From: Vitrella brassicaformis
Taxonomy: Eukaryota > Sar > Vitrellaceae
Reading direction: 5' to 3'
Assembly (NCBI GenBank): GCA_001179505.1
Contig: CDMY01000241.1
Location: 109,099 to 151,893 of the forward strand
DNA: 42,795 bases
The translations under genes were made by a program, and so were the position numbers. Under the pieces are notes generated by a model. That model saw nothing but the letters and a program-made list of their open reading frames with translations. It was not told where the DNA came from and did no database searches. Positions 1-12,950 of this stretch are shown here, in pieces; position 1 is the first letter of the stretch; every line of letters starts with the position of its first letter.

Positions 1-393
1 GGGGGAGTGGGGGGGGAACACAGCAGATACGAGGATAGATATCATGCTTTGTGTTTTCTATGATGGATAAATGGGTGGGTGAAGGGGCTTTGTGAATAGT
101 GAACGGATGGATGGGGGCATTTGCATTGCACGCACGTCATCAATTTACCGGGTAAAGACTCTGTTAACGCGCCAAAAGACGTCAGCCAAAATTGTCGCAC
201 TCATCCTCGTGTCCATCCATCCATTCATCCACAAGCGAGACGCCCCACGGGCCCTTGATGCATGAGAAAGGCACGCATACGGCGGGGGCGGAAACAAAAG
301 CCAATCAGGCGGAGCAATAGGGACGAAAAAGACTATATGTGCACCCCTCCCTCCCTCCCTCCCTCCCCCTGTCGTCGGTCAGTCAGCGTCTGT
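1..393. other. Gene-free stretch downstream of glutathione reductase
   Basis: No coding region is supported here. It holds the 3' flank of the reductase gene, with GGGGGAG and GGATGGATGG runs and a (TCCC)n tract near 345-370. It should contain the 3' UTR and polyadenylation site of that gene, but I see no clear signal. Confidence 0.5.
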
Positions 394-2658
<2,265 letters not shown>

Positions 2659-2838
2659 CCTCAAGGCTGCCAACCACACACCAACAGACGAACGAGATGC
2701 GCGTTCTGCTGCTGAATGTGAGTGTGTGACTGCTTCTTGCTCACGCGAAGAGGAGAGAGATCTGGTGTGGTTCTGGAGAGGCCCGAGATGAGTGCCAAAC
2801 CTTGCCAATCTCTGAAAGGCCACTCCACAGGGAACCAT
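2659..2838 (-). other. Possible alternative leader exon of glutathione reductase
   Basis: An in-frame ATG at 2838 begins a 31-codon stretch (2838-2745) rich in Arg, Leu, Ser and Phe with no acidic residue. A consensus donor at 2744 (GTGAGC) and an acceptor CAG ending at 2667 would join it in frame to codons Pro-Leu-Arg just before the Met at 2658. The result would be a 34-residue presequence of mitochondrial or plastid transit type. Without splicing, the frame also stays open across the intron. Use of this exon is inference from sequence only. Confidence 0.45.
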
Positions 2839-4152
2839 TCACAGCCCTGGCTTCTTGCTTAGTGTGTGGCCCTGTTGCTAACCCCGGCGCACCGGAGACG
2901 CTCTTGTGAGTCAAGAACAGCTTTTCCTTTCGTTAGCTCGCAGATCCTTGGGTCCTGCCGGGAAACATGGGGCCCTTCCAAAGGATTGAATCCATTGCAA
3001 GCGTGTGTGTCATTGCCGTTGCTTTTGACTTGCAGGAAATGCACCAAATAGCATCAACAAGCAGCGTTTTCGTTGAGTCATCCACGACGCCTGGCAAGTT
3101 CTGTGCAGACATGTGTCACGTACATTCACCCCTTCTTTGGTAGGACAGCTGGTGTGTGCATGTGTGTGGGTGTTAGTGCTCGGTGTGTGTGGGTTCCGGG
3201 CACACACGTACGAGTGTGTACGAGAAGCCGGAGAATGCACACCATCCCCGTCCCTCAGCGTGGAAACACGACAGCCAAAATGGCAGGTGGAATGCATAGG
3301 ATAGCCCACTCACTCCACATTGGCCGGCCAGACCAACAGAATTGGACACACAAATGTACACGTCTCATTGAGGAATGTTTTGATGTGCGGCATGGCGTTC
3401 GAGGGAGACGGAGGGAGAGGGCGACGTCAACGATGCCCCCACCCTGGAAGTGTTGGTGTGGTGCCCCACTTGTGCAGCATCGGCTGCAGGAATGGCTTGA
3501 GGTTTTTGCTGGGGAGCGGGATGGAACTGCAGGCACACTGCCTGCCGCCCAGCCCTCAATAGACGTCCGCACCTGCACGCAGAAATCCACACACACCCAT
3601 AGCAGCCAGCCAGGACGCTTCACCATCCCTCACACTCCCCGCACCCACCTGTTGCACTGTGGGTATGACGATGTGCATGCATCGGCACACTCGGACGGGC
3701 AGGGCGGCGGTGGGAAGAGCTAGACACCATCGTACCTGACACTGGCAGACAGACAGAGGCGGGGAGAGAGAGAGACTGGGGGCGGTGCGTCAGCGAGAGG
3801 AAGCCAAGTCGAGAGAAGGTGCACGCCAGAAGACCACTGTCGGGGAATTTATGGAAGGATGATCCATTCACGCAGTAAGTCGAATCAAAAGACTTGAATG
3901 AATGTCCATCACACAGTAAGGCAAAACCAAACTTTGCCAAAATGGTCACCAACACCGTGCAGCCCACACAGAAAAACCGTGCATCCATCTATCCCTCTCT
4001 GGTCCATAATGACAGCACTCAGCTGCTGCACGACAACACTCAGCAGCTTGAAGTGCCCCCCACCATCCCGGCTGCTGCCAACAGCACACGGCAACACTCA
4101 GTGGCTTAACACGCCCCCCATCCACCCCACAGCCCTCCCTCCCCCCTCCCTC
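2839..4152. other. 1.3 kb intergenic stretch
   Basis: Lies upstream of the reductase and downstream of the ankyrin gene. Open frames here show no family motif, no coherent splice chain and high Cys/His/Arg content typical of translated TG/CA repeats. It contains TG-rich tracts near 3150-3200 and C-rich runs near 4060-4150. I see no gene. Confidence 0.45.
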
Positions 4153-5979
4153 TCAGTTGATGCTGAGTGTCACCCACTGCCCCCATTCGTCTATGCGGCC
4201 CAGCTGCTGCCACCCACCGAACTGGCAATCGGTATTGCCCAAATGCTCGTTGAAGCCCTTGTTGATGGCCCCCTCCTCAATGCCGTGTCGGGCCGCCTCG
4301 TCCAGCCGGGCCCTGTGGATCACCTCACGCACACCCAGACGGCCATGGGTGTGCACCACCTGGTGTGGGCGGCTCTCGGCCCTGATGGCGAAGCACTGCA
4401 GCGGCACCCGCACCGTCACGCCGCCCACATCGGCCGTGCCGCCCACCACCTCCCTGTTGCTGCTGGCCGCAAACACCGCTGACTTGACGAAGTGCTCAGC
4501 AGCAGCTTGCACACGGCGGGCAAGGTCGCTGTTGCGAATGGTCAGGGTGGCAGTGATGGTCTCGTTGGCGGCGTGTTGGTCGAAGCACATGGCTGCGATG
4601 CGCCAGCCGATGGCCTCTGCCTCGTGTGGGCCGTATCCAGCGGCGGCGGGGAGGGGGGCGGCGGGTGGATTGGCCAGAGATGTGCCGGGGGGCTGCAGCA
4701 GGTGGGGCAGGAGGGTGGGGAGGGACCTCATCAGGAAGGCAGCCAGCGACCGCTGAGGGGCGAGGGCCGCATTCACAGCCGCCATCGCCCCCGTGTGCAC
4801 GTCGCTGTTGAGCATTCTCGTGCACTGGGGCAGCACCAACTGGCGACGACAGCGGTGCCTATCGCTGTCTGTGGGGATCCGGCCGATGTCTGCCCCACCT
4901 CGCAGCAAGCTGCGGATGAACGCCTCGCAAAGGGGAATCCTCCTAATGGCTCGGTCCCTGTCTTGTGGCGGCCTGTTGGTGTCCTGCGAAACCTCAGTCA
5001 CTTCATTGAGACTGCTGGCAACCCAGACGAGCGGCGTCACGTTCGGATTGCCCGTCGTGCCTCTGTTGATGTCCGCTGGTGGAACATGGCGGCACAGGTA
5101 GTCCGCCACAAAGAGAGCACTGGCAGCTGCCGCCCAGTGCAGAGGCGTCAATGCCAAGGGGGTCAGTGCCGTCAGGTCGGCGCCGTTCTCCACCAGTAGG
5201 TCCAGATATGAATCGACGAAGCGCTGCGAGAAGCGCTGCGAGAAGCGGCTCCGCTCGTCGAAAAGTGCCAAGTGGATCAGATTCCGGCCACCTATGTCTC
5301 GTTCGGTTGCGAGTGTGGCGTCGCGCTGGATGAGCCGCCGATAGATCGCCAGCAGCCGCCCCTCATAGGCGGCGGGCACCTGATGGCCCAATCGGCCGGC
5401 GATCGGCAGTGGCAGCCGCATGACAAGGAGAGGGTCGTTCAGGGGACGGCCATGACGACTGCGCACCGCTTGGCGCACCGCAGCACCGCGCGCCAGAAGG
5501 ACCCCCACAGCACTGTCGTTGCCCCCACAGACTGCCATCCTGATGGGCCACTCGTCCCAGTGGCCCAGCGGGCGGTCCGCATCCAAGTGGGCGCCTCCGT
5601 CGATCAGGGCGTTGATGATGTCTGCCTCCAACTCGCGTGACGACCACTGAGGCAATGCGAGTGAACCCGGGAAAACATGGGAGTCTCGGGCAAAGATTGT
5701 CGGCATGGCGCCGTCACTCAGGTTGTCGATAGCAAGAGTGAGCAGTCGATACCGAAGCCCAGGAGAGCCGCTGCCCCGCACACGGAGCCGTGGCAGACTA
5801 TTTGGGTCAGCGCCATCGCGTATGAGCTGTGTGACCTGCTGCTTTCGAGTGAGGGTCCGCTGAATGACGCCCCTGGCCAGCCAGATGGTTGCATTGCTGC
5901 TGCCGTCATCCAGCAGTGTGTCGACGTCCTCGAGCCGCAGACCGCCATCAGGCTGCTGACCTTGCCCATCTGCCGCCAT
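4153..5979 (-). CDS. Ankyrin-repeat protein, intronless
   Basis: A single 608-codon exon. Ankyrin-like helices recur through the first ~400 residues: LLTLAIDNL, IINALIDGGAHLDAD, IRMAVCGG followed by VGVLLARGAAV, NLIHLALF, LDLLVENGADLTAL, TPLHWAAAASALFVADYLC, and FIRSLLRGGADIG. The TPLHWAA and GADL signatures identify the fold. Spacing between repeats is irregular and several are degenerate. The last ~180 residues lack ankyrin motifs; I do not recognise them. A 12-base tandem duplication (5219-5242) encodes FSQRFSQRF. No signal peptide or membrane segment is seen. The lack of introns contrasts with nearly every neighbour and could mean retroposition. Ankyrin repeats bind other proteins; the partner is unknown. 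Confidence 0.85.
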   Translation of the reverse strand: MAADGQGQQPDGGLRLEDVDTLLDDGSSNATIWLARGVIQRTLTRKQQVTQLIRDGADPNSLPRLRVRGSGSPGLRYRLLTLAIDNLSDGAMPTIFARDSHVFPGSLALPQWSSRELEADIINALIDGGAHLDADRPLGHWDEWPIRMAVCGGNDSAVGVLLARGAAVRQAVRSRHGRPLNDPLLVMRLPLPIAGRLGHQVPAAYEGRLLAIYRRLIQRDATLATERDIGGRNLIHLALFDERSRFSQRFSQRFVDSYLDLLVENGADLTALTPLALTPLHWAAAASALFVADYLCRHVPPADINRGTTGNPNVTPLVWVASSLNEVTEVSQDTNRPPQDRDRAIRRIPLCEAFIRSLLRGGADIGRIPTDSDRHRCRRQLVLPQCTRMLNSDVHTGAMAAVNAALAPQRSLAAFLMRSLPTLLPHLLQPPGTSLANPPAAPLPAAAGYGPHEAEAIGWRIAAMCFDQHAANETITATLTIRNSDLARRVQAAAEHFVKSAVFAASSNREVVGGTADVGGVTVRVPLQCFAIRAESRPHQVVHTHGRLGVREVIHRARLDEAARHGIEEGAINKGFNEHLGNTDCQFGGWQQLGRIDEWGQWVTLSIN

Positions 5980-8179
5980 GGGTCGACCTCACCCCATCAT
6001 CCTGAGCTGCATGCATCGTCACACACACGCAGACATGCATCGGTTCTCCCTTCACACTCTCTCGGTCTCTGTGCATCCATTCGCACCTTATTGTGTGTGT
6101 GATGCATCGAGTCAGTCTTCCTTGCCGTCACTACCCGCGCCGTGATGAAGGAAGGCAAGCCCACGGGTAAGATGTCGTGCAAAGCACACAGAACAACACA
6201 CAGTGTCGCACCAATGCCCGCAGACCCCACGGCGCAGACCTCCTGCCTTCACTCCTCGCACCTCGTTGGTCGGTGCAGAGTCTGGGCTTTGAGTCCAACG
6301 GGGACGCTGGAGATGGTGTGATCGACAGTATCTTGGCAGTGCCTGGCACGTCAAGCGGACAGTTTGCTGAAAACTCGGGAGGCACCAATCGCGCCTGTTG
6401 ACCCACAGCTCGCGAACGGTGCCGCCGACAGGCCTTTCCATCACTCAGAGCATTCGAGCGAGCGACCGGGCGACGCACTGGCGTTTCGCTTCGTCAGATC
6501 AATTCATAACTACTCATAACTACTTCGGTTTGAAGCTGTCCACTAGATGATGCGGGAGTGAAAGCCTTTCCTGTGGCTTTCTGCCCCACTATCATTCGAG
6601 GGAGCGGCTGGATTGACTAATCAATTCATTTATTCATCGCATCGCCTGTCCGTGCACGCACACGAAAAAGAGACTATCGTCCTGTCGGCTTGCTCGCCTT
6701 TGCCTGTGGTAGCAATGCCGGCGGACAACCCGCCGCCAAAAACTCAAAAAGGCCGAGACGAACAAGTCACGCCACGCGCGAGGTCCTCTTTCCTCCTTGG
6801 ATGGGTGCACGACAGGCTGGCTGCCGGCGTGTCCACTCTGCTCTGTGAAGCCTCAGCCGTCCGAGTTGATCGACGGCGGCTGAAAAAGTCAGTCACAGTA
6901 GACAGATGGGACGCCGGCCGGCAGCCAGCATGAATGCACCCTCACAGCAGAGACAGCAGAAAGGAACCCCCGGCCGATACCCCCATGCACACGCACGTCG
7001 GTCCACGGAGGTCAAGACAAATTGATCCCTCACACAGACACACCACACACGATACAGATGAGCTATACAGAACGCCCCTCCACATCTCTCCCCTCTCTCT
7101 CTCTCTCCCCTCTCCCTCCCCTCTCTCGCACCCATAGGGCATGCAGGCACTCGTGTAGAAGTTTGTGTGCAATAAAAGGCATGTCTGGGTGGATAAAGAG
7201 CCATGTGGGGCATTGCGGTCAGTGTCTGCATGAAGAGGGCTCATAAAGAGCAGCGATCTCGTATGCGTGTGTGGACGGCAAGGCGAGAGAATACACACCC
7301 CTGACGGATCCCTTCATGGCAGCAATCCATCCCGCGACCTCATCATTCACTCATCAGCCAGCATCCTGCCCCTCCGGCGTGTACACCGTGTGAACAGGAT
7401 GCTGCTCCACGTGGGACAGATGCGGCCACAGGCGAATCACTTGAAAGGACAGAGATAGGTTGTCATGGCGCCAGGAAAGAAAAGGCGGTTGAGTGGACCA
7501 GCATCCTACCTGCGTCACGCGCCCTGTCACAGGCTGCCCGCCCCAGACGACGCTCGCACGATGGTTTCGGCCAACGTGCTCACAGCGTCAGGAGAAGCAA
7601 TTAAAGACAAGGACGCGTGGCGCAAACAAGAACCGGAAGTAAAAAGTGAAAAACTCAATGATTGTCCAATATCCAAAACGTTCACCACATCGTGTGGGCT
7701 CCTGCACCACGTGTCATCCATCATCCAGCCACTCATTTGTGTGTCGACTAAACTCGCCCATGTGTCCCCCGTGTACGTCACGTCGACAGCAGATGTGCCC
7801 CAATCTCAACCCCACCCTCTCGAATAAAGCGTCATCATGCATTCAAGCAGGCAGGCAGGCAGGCAGGCACAGAGCGAGTCAAAGTGGAGTCAGTCTGGAT
7901 GTAAGTATGTGTGTGGGAGAGGGCGGGCAGCATGCGGCACAAGCAGCGGCTTTTCTCGCTGCCGCACGCACCAATTCGTCTCGTGTGGGCAGGTGGGCGG
8001 GCGAAAAGGAAAGAGACGCCGGCCGGATGCATGAAAGGCCCAGGCAGTCCGAATAAAGGAGGCAAACGGAACATTGACAACCGAGACAGGCAGCACAGCA
8101 CAGCATCCACGCACCAGGAGGTCGATCGCATTCGCGAAGACCTCCCTAGTGACTACACTGCGCCCTGCGTCGTCCTCAC
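5980..8179. other. 2.2 kb intergenic stretch
   Basis: Between the start of the ankyrin gene and the 3' end of the NTF2-like gene. Contains a pyrimidine tract at about 7084-7130 and a (CAGG)n run at 7846-7869. A 120-codon plus-strand frame beginning ATGGCGCCAGG at 7465 shows no domain or splice continuation, so I do not call it. No RNA gene was recognised. Confidence 0.45.
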
Positions 8180-11100
8180 TTAAGACGTCTGGACAGTCGG
8201 CTCCTTGAGCATCACAACACCCTCGGGCGTCAGACCTAGCACCACACAGAGACACGAGACACATTAACGATGCACGAAAGCATCATGGAATGGGTAAGTG
8301 TTTCTTTGTGTCTGACATACGCACATACCCGAGTTGTGGAGGACGATTTCGAGTTTGCCTGACTCGGGGTTCCGCCTGTAGAGGTAGGTGAACTTGGCGT
8401 GGGCCCTCTTCTCGCTGCCGTCCTTCTCCCAGAAGAGAAAGTCGTAGTAGCCGTTGTACGCCACCTTGCCGTTGCCCAGCTGGATCAGGTCCTCATCGGT
8501 CACCTTGGGCGGGAACTCCGGCTTGATCTGATTGATTGATTGATGCACACACGCAGCGGGAGAAATGTTCGAGCCGCCATCAACCATGTGTCTGTCTCTG
8601 TGTCTGCCGGTGCGTGTCAGTCAGTGTGTCTGGCGTGTCTGTCTGGGTGACCTGTTTCCTGTCGAGGAAGCTCTTGAAGTAGTCGAGGATGGTCTCGCCG
8701 GTCTGGCGCGCGCCGATGCTGCCCGTGTCGACAGTGCCGAGCAGGTTGCCGGGGAGAGACGCGTCGTTGCTGTAAAGACCCACCACTGTGTCGGGATTCA
8801 GTGATTGAACTGAACACACACACACACACACACATACACACACAGAGAGAGAGAGAGAGAGAGAAGGAGATGAGCGAGCCGTTCACGTCTTAGTTGGTCA
8901 TGTCGCTCACCGGCGGCGATCCACTGGTCCCTGGCGGTCTCGACCTCGGCGGCAGAGACCTTGTTGGGCGAGGGGAGCTCGATGACGCCCTCGGGTGTGA
9001 GGCCCGAGTTGTGGAGGACGATCTCGAGCTGGTTGTTCTTGGCGGGGTTGCGCTTGAAGACGTACGTGAACTTGGCGTGCGCCTTGGTGTGCGAGGCATC
9101 CTTGTTCCAGAAGAGGAACTCGTAGTAGCCTGACACACACAGACAGAAAAACAGAGCACACACATGGACCGAAGGCTCTTCTGTCTGCCCGTCGATGTGC
9201 GGTTTGCTCTCTCACCGTTGTAAGCGACCATTCCGTTGTCGAGCTGGATGAGGTCGTCGTCAGAGATGGCTTCGGGGAAGCAGGGCTGGATCTTCTCCTT
9301 GTCAAGGAAGCTCTTGAAGTAGTCCAGGATCGTCTCACCAGACTTGCGCGCACCAGTGGCCATTGTGTCAACGGTGCCTGACACAACCAACCACACACAT
9401 ACACGCCGAGCGATAGTACACGTTTGTCTACACGGCGGCTCACTCACCGAGGAGGGCGCCGGGGAGCGTGGCGTCGGCCGAGTAGAGGGAGGCGACCTTC
9501 TCGGGGTTGAGCGACTTGACTGCGGCCACCCAGTTGTCCCTGGCCGTCTCGACCTCCTTGATCGACACCTTCTCGGGGCGGGGCAGCTCGATCACGCCCT
9601 GGGGCGTCAGACCTGAGCAGGCCACACACGCGACAAAGCAACAATCGGTACACACATGGGTCAGGAGGCGGTGTGTGTGTGTGTGTGTGTCGCCATACCC
9701 GAGTTGTGGAGGACGATCTCGAGCTTGCCGGTCTCAGGGTTGCGTCTGTAGATGTAGGTGAACTTGGCGTGGGCCTTGAGGTGGCGGCCGTCGTGCTCCC
9801 TGCACACAAACAAACAGGACACAGCAATCAAGGTCATCGCTGTACGTCGCTGCACATGTCTGTCCTGTGCTTCTTAGGTACTGACTGACCAGAAGTAGAA
9901 ATCGTAGTAGCCGTTGTAGGCGACCATGCCGGGGCCCACAGGGATGATGTCCGCCTGAGTCACCTCGGGAGGGAAGGCAGGCTTGATCTGCACACAGAGG
10001 CAGAGGAAAGAACATTACATGTTGGCTCGTGTGTCGACGGTCCCTCCGGACGCACCTTCTCCTTGTTGAGGAATCCGACGAAGTACTCCCTGATGGTCGA
10101 GGGCGACTGGCGTCTCTTGGTCTCCATGGTGTCGACGGTGCCGAGGAGGTTGCCGGGGAGGCTGGCGTCGGCCGAGTACTGAGCCACCACTGTGTCGGGG
10201 TCCAGAGTCCGCACCGCGGCGATCCATGCGTCACGCGCCTCCTTCACCTCGGCAGGCGTGATGGGCTTCTCGGGCGACTCCAGCTCAACCAGGCCCTGGG
10301 GCGTCAGACCTGACATCACGAGAACAGCCGCAATGGGCATGGTGTGTCTGGGCGAGTGGAATGAGTGTGTCGTCGTGTGTTTTGATGATGCCCACCAGAG
10401 TTGTGCAGGGCGATCTCGAGCTTGCCGGTCTGGGGGTTGCGACGGTACACATAAGTGAACTTGGCGTGGGCCTTGAGCTGACGGCCATCCTTCTCGGTGA
10501 AATAGAAGTCATAATAACCTTCACACACAAATAGAGCACCAGGGAAACCACCATGTGCATTGATTTGTTTCGAGCCATCTGTCTGTCAATCTGCTAACCG
10601 TTGTAGGCGACGGAGCCTGGGCCAACGTGAGCACCGACACGACAGACAGACAGAAACAAATGACCTGTCCTGAGGCGTGTTTGTCTTCTCATTGCCAAAC
10701 CGACCCTTGTCCAGCTGGATGAGGTCGTCCATCGTCACCTCAGGGGGGAAGGCGGGCTTGATCTGCACCACACCAGGCCCACCACACACAGAGGCATAGA
10801 GGGAGGGATGCACCATTCCGCTGTGTGCGTAGTAGATCACCTACCGCTGCCTTATTGCAGAAGACCTTGAAGTACTCGAGGATCGATGTGCGGCACTGAC
10901 GGGCGCCGATCTCGACGGTATCAACGGTACCTGCACGCATGCCCAGCATCAAGTGAATGAATTGGCATGGACGAATGGGTGTGTCGCTGGTGTCCTACCA
11001 AGGAGCGCTCCCGGGAGAGCGGCATCAGCCGAGTACAGAGCGACGATCTTCTCGGGATCGAGCGACTCAACTGATCGCAACACAATCACGACACAACACA

Positions 11101-11609
11101 TGGCAAGACAGAAAGTGAGACAGGAAATGAGACAACAAGCGCTCATGGATGTGATCAGCAGTGAGCACCACCCACACACTTGCTCGGACGCATTCCCCGA
11201 TCACTCGGTTGCATGCATGCACACACGGACGCCCTCCCTCCCTCCACCCACCTGCAGCGACCCATTCGTCGCGGACGGTCTTGACCTCAACTGGCGAGAC
11301 GAAGCCCTTATAAGGGGTCTCACCGGGATGCGGCATCCCCACCTCAGCCTCAATGGCCGCCGCCTCGTCTTCAGTCACGCCGCTGCCGCTCTTGGTGAAG
11401 ATCCTGTCAAGGAAACCAGTGCTGGTCTTCTCAGCAGTGGCGGCCTCCTGGATGGCGAAATGCCTCGGCAGGGTGTGGCGGAGGTTTTTGGCCACGCGGC
11501 TGGCGAGAGGGCGGAAGGTGAACTGGAAGGCCGATGGCGCATCGCGGCTGACTGCAGCTGATGCTGTTGCTGCCGCGAGGCAGACAAGAGCGCAGATCCG
11601 AGCGGTCAT
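8180..11609 (-). CDS. Secreted/plastid-type protein with four tandem NTF2/SnoaL-like domains
   Basis: Fifteen minus-strand exons: 11609-11252, 11070-10999, 10930-10845, 10762-10705, 10616-10599, 10518-10396, 10309-10056, 9987-9890, 9799-9699, 9612-9448, 9377-9216, 9129-8911, 8809-8652, 8527-8329 and 8235-8180. They encode 708 residues. The N-terminus (MTARICALVCLAAATASA) is a clear signal peptide, followed by a basic stretch beginning APSAFQFTF, as in bipartite plastid leaders of complex algae. Four units of ~150 residues follow (about 103-238, 239-389, 390-541, 542-690). Each has W(V/I)AAV near its start, then LYSADA-LPG-LLGTVDT, a YF..F helix, VAYNGYY, AHAKFTY(V/I)(Y/F)(K/R)R and LEI(V/A)LHNSGLTP. 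The pattern fits the SnoaL-like/DUF4440/CaMKII-association fold, usually a single ~130-residue domain. An upstream in-frame Met (11660) is less likely because it would bury the signal peptide. Function unknown. Confidence 0.88.
8815..8864. repeat. (AC)n(AG)n microsatellite within an intron
   Basis: Perfect or near-perfect dinucleotide run. On the transcribed strand it reads (CT)n(GT)n just before the acceptor at 8810, so it serves as the pyrimidine-rich 3' end of that intron. Confidence 0.9.
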
Positions 11610-11855
11610 CTTGTAGATCCTTCTCAAATAAGACCGGCAGTGGCGGCGGTCTGTGCGCAAAGTGTCAGAGGGGGGATGCCGGGGCAGGCGCGGGCGAGCC
11701 AGGCGGGCAGTGATCGCGCTGGGCCACTGGCACAGATTTTAGCCTCGTCCTTGTAAATGCTGATAGCTCAAAGGCGCTCTAGCCCAAACCATTCATGGGT
11801 CCTCGCCTCGTGATGACGGAGAAGAGATCTGATGTAATGCAGGCTGCATGAGAAG
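11610..11855. promoter_or_regulatory. Short divergent intergenic region (bidirectional promoter)
   Basis: Only 246 bases separate the start codons of the NTF2-like gene (-) and the helical-repeat gene (+), so both 5' UTRs and core promoters must lie here. I see no TATA box or other recognisable element. Confidence 0.5.
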
Positions 11856-12950
11856 ATGCAACCCATCCGACTCACGCGGAATCGCCCTCCGCCTCCTCTT
11901 TCGGCACCCTCTGACTCCCCTCTCCCTCCCTCGTCAGCTGCCGCCTGCATCCATGTCCGCCCTCTCCGCACTCTCCGATTCTCCCCGTCTTTCCAGCGGC
12001 GGCGGCCTTTCGACCGCATGGGCGGCACTGAGCTCCGACACCTGGCTCTCAAATTCGTCGCCTGCAAGCTGCACAATGCCGAGCTGTGGCGGGGTCTGGC
12101 CAGCCGGACAGTCGCCATCGGCCGTGAGAGGCGGCTGATGAGTCCGCGCGACCTCGCCCTCATCATGAATGCCTTCAAGCGGATGGGCATCTCCGAGCCG
12201 GCGCTGCTCAGCGAGTGCGAGCGCATCGTCACCGACCGGCTGCACGAGTTCTCGGGTGAGGACCTGGCTTTAGTTGCGCTGAGCTACGCGGCCATGGAAG
12301 GGTCGACGGTGGGCTTGTTGATGACGGTGGCTGACCGGGTGTGTCAGCAGGCGGACGAGGGGCGGCCGCCACAGCAGGTCTTATCGTGGGTGCATTTGGT
12401 GGGCGCTCTCGCAAAGGCAGGGGTGCCGCATCAGGTGAGAGAAGCATTCACACACAGACAGACAGACAGACAGACGCATCACACGGCCTTCTTGATGCGG
12501 TCATTCGGTTCCATCCAGGAGTGTTTCCAGTTCGCGGCTCCGCCCATCTGTGACGCGCTGGAGGGGAGGGAGCGCTTCGCCGGCAGGCTCATCGCCAAGA
12601 TAGCCGCGTCATATGCACGGTCAGACGGGCGTACAGCGGGGAATAGGACGGACGGCTCAGACGTTGATACGTGCTCTCGTATGTGTGTCGTGATTGCAGG
12701 TTTGGGTACAAGCATGACCGGCTGCTGGAGCTGCTGGCCAAACGCATCCCTACTGTGTACCTCAGCGACGCTGAAATACTGGTAAGGACAGCACAAGTCC
12801 TGGTGCACTGTGATGACTGCGGCAACCACACCGTGTGCCCTCTTCCTGTGCCTGTGTGTGTGTGTGCAGCTGCTGCAGCGAAGCTTCAAGGCGCTGCAAT
12901 TCGAAGACGGCACTCTCGACCGCATCGTGCAGCTGAGGCTGAATGGGTGA
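11856..12950 (+). CDS. Helical-repeat protein, HPR/RAP-like, probably organellar
   Basis: Four exons (11856-12434, 12519-12619, 12700-12781, 12870-12950) encode 280 residues. The first ~55 residues are Arg/Pro/Ser-rich with no acidic residue, as in a mitochondrial targeting sequence. Two to three repeats follow of the form SPRDLALIMNAFKRMGI...LL, then FSGEDLALVALSYAAM...GLL, then VLSWVHLVGALAKAGV. This LA-A-(A/K) spacing of ~37 residues resembles the heptatricopeptide/octotricopeptide repeats of FASTK-RAP proteins, which bind organellar RNA in apicomplexans and algae. No RAP domain is visible at the C-terminus, so this may be a short member. A second Met at 12018 would remove the leader. Confidence 0.68.

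Noticed and set aside
3073-3723. A 216-codon plus-strand frame and several overlapping minus-strand frames
   Set aside because: Rich in Cys, His, Arg and Thr as expected of translated TG/CA repeats; no motif and no paralog in the window.
4157-5640. Long plus-strand frames opposite the ankyrin gene
   Set aside because: They mirror the GC-rich codon pattern of the real minus-strand gene; the ankyrin motifs are only on the minus strand.
7465-7827. A 120-codon plus-strand open frame with a good start context
   Set aside because: No domain, no splice continuation, and composition like the surrounding non-coding DNA; it lies in a 2.2-kb stretch without other coding signs.
8815-8864. Possible CRISPR-like or other regular array
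   Set aside because: Only a dinucleotide microsatellite; no spaced repeats are present anywhere in the window, and the DNA is eukaryotic.
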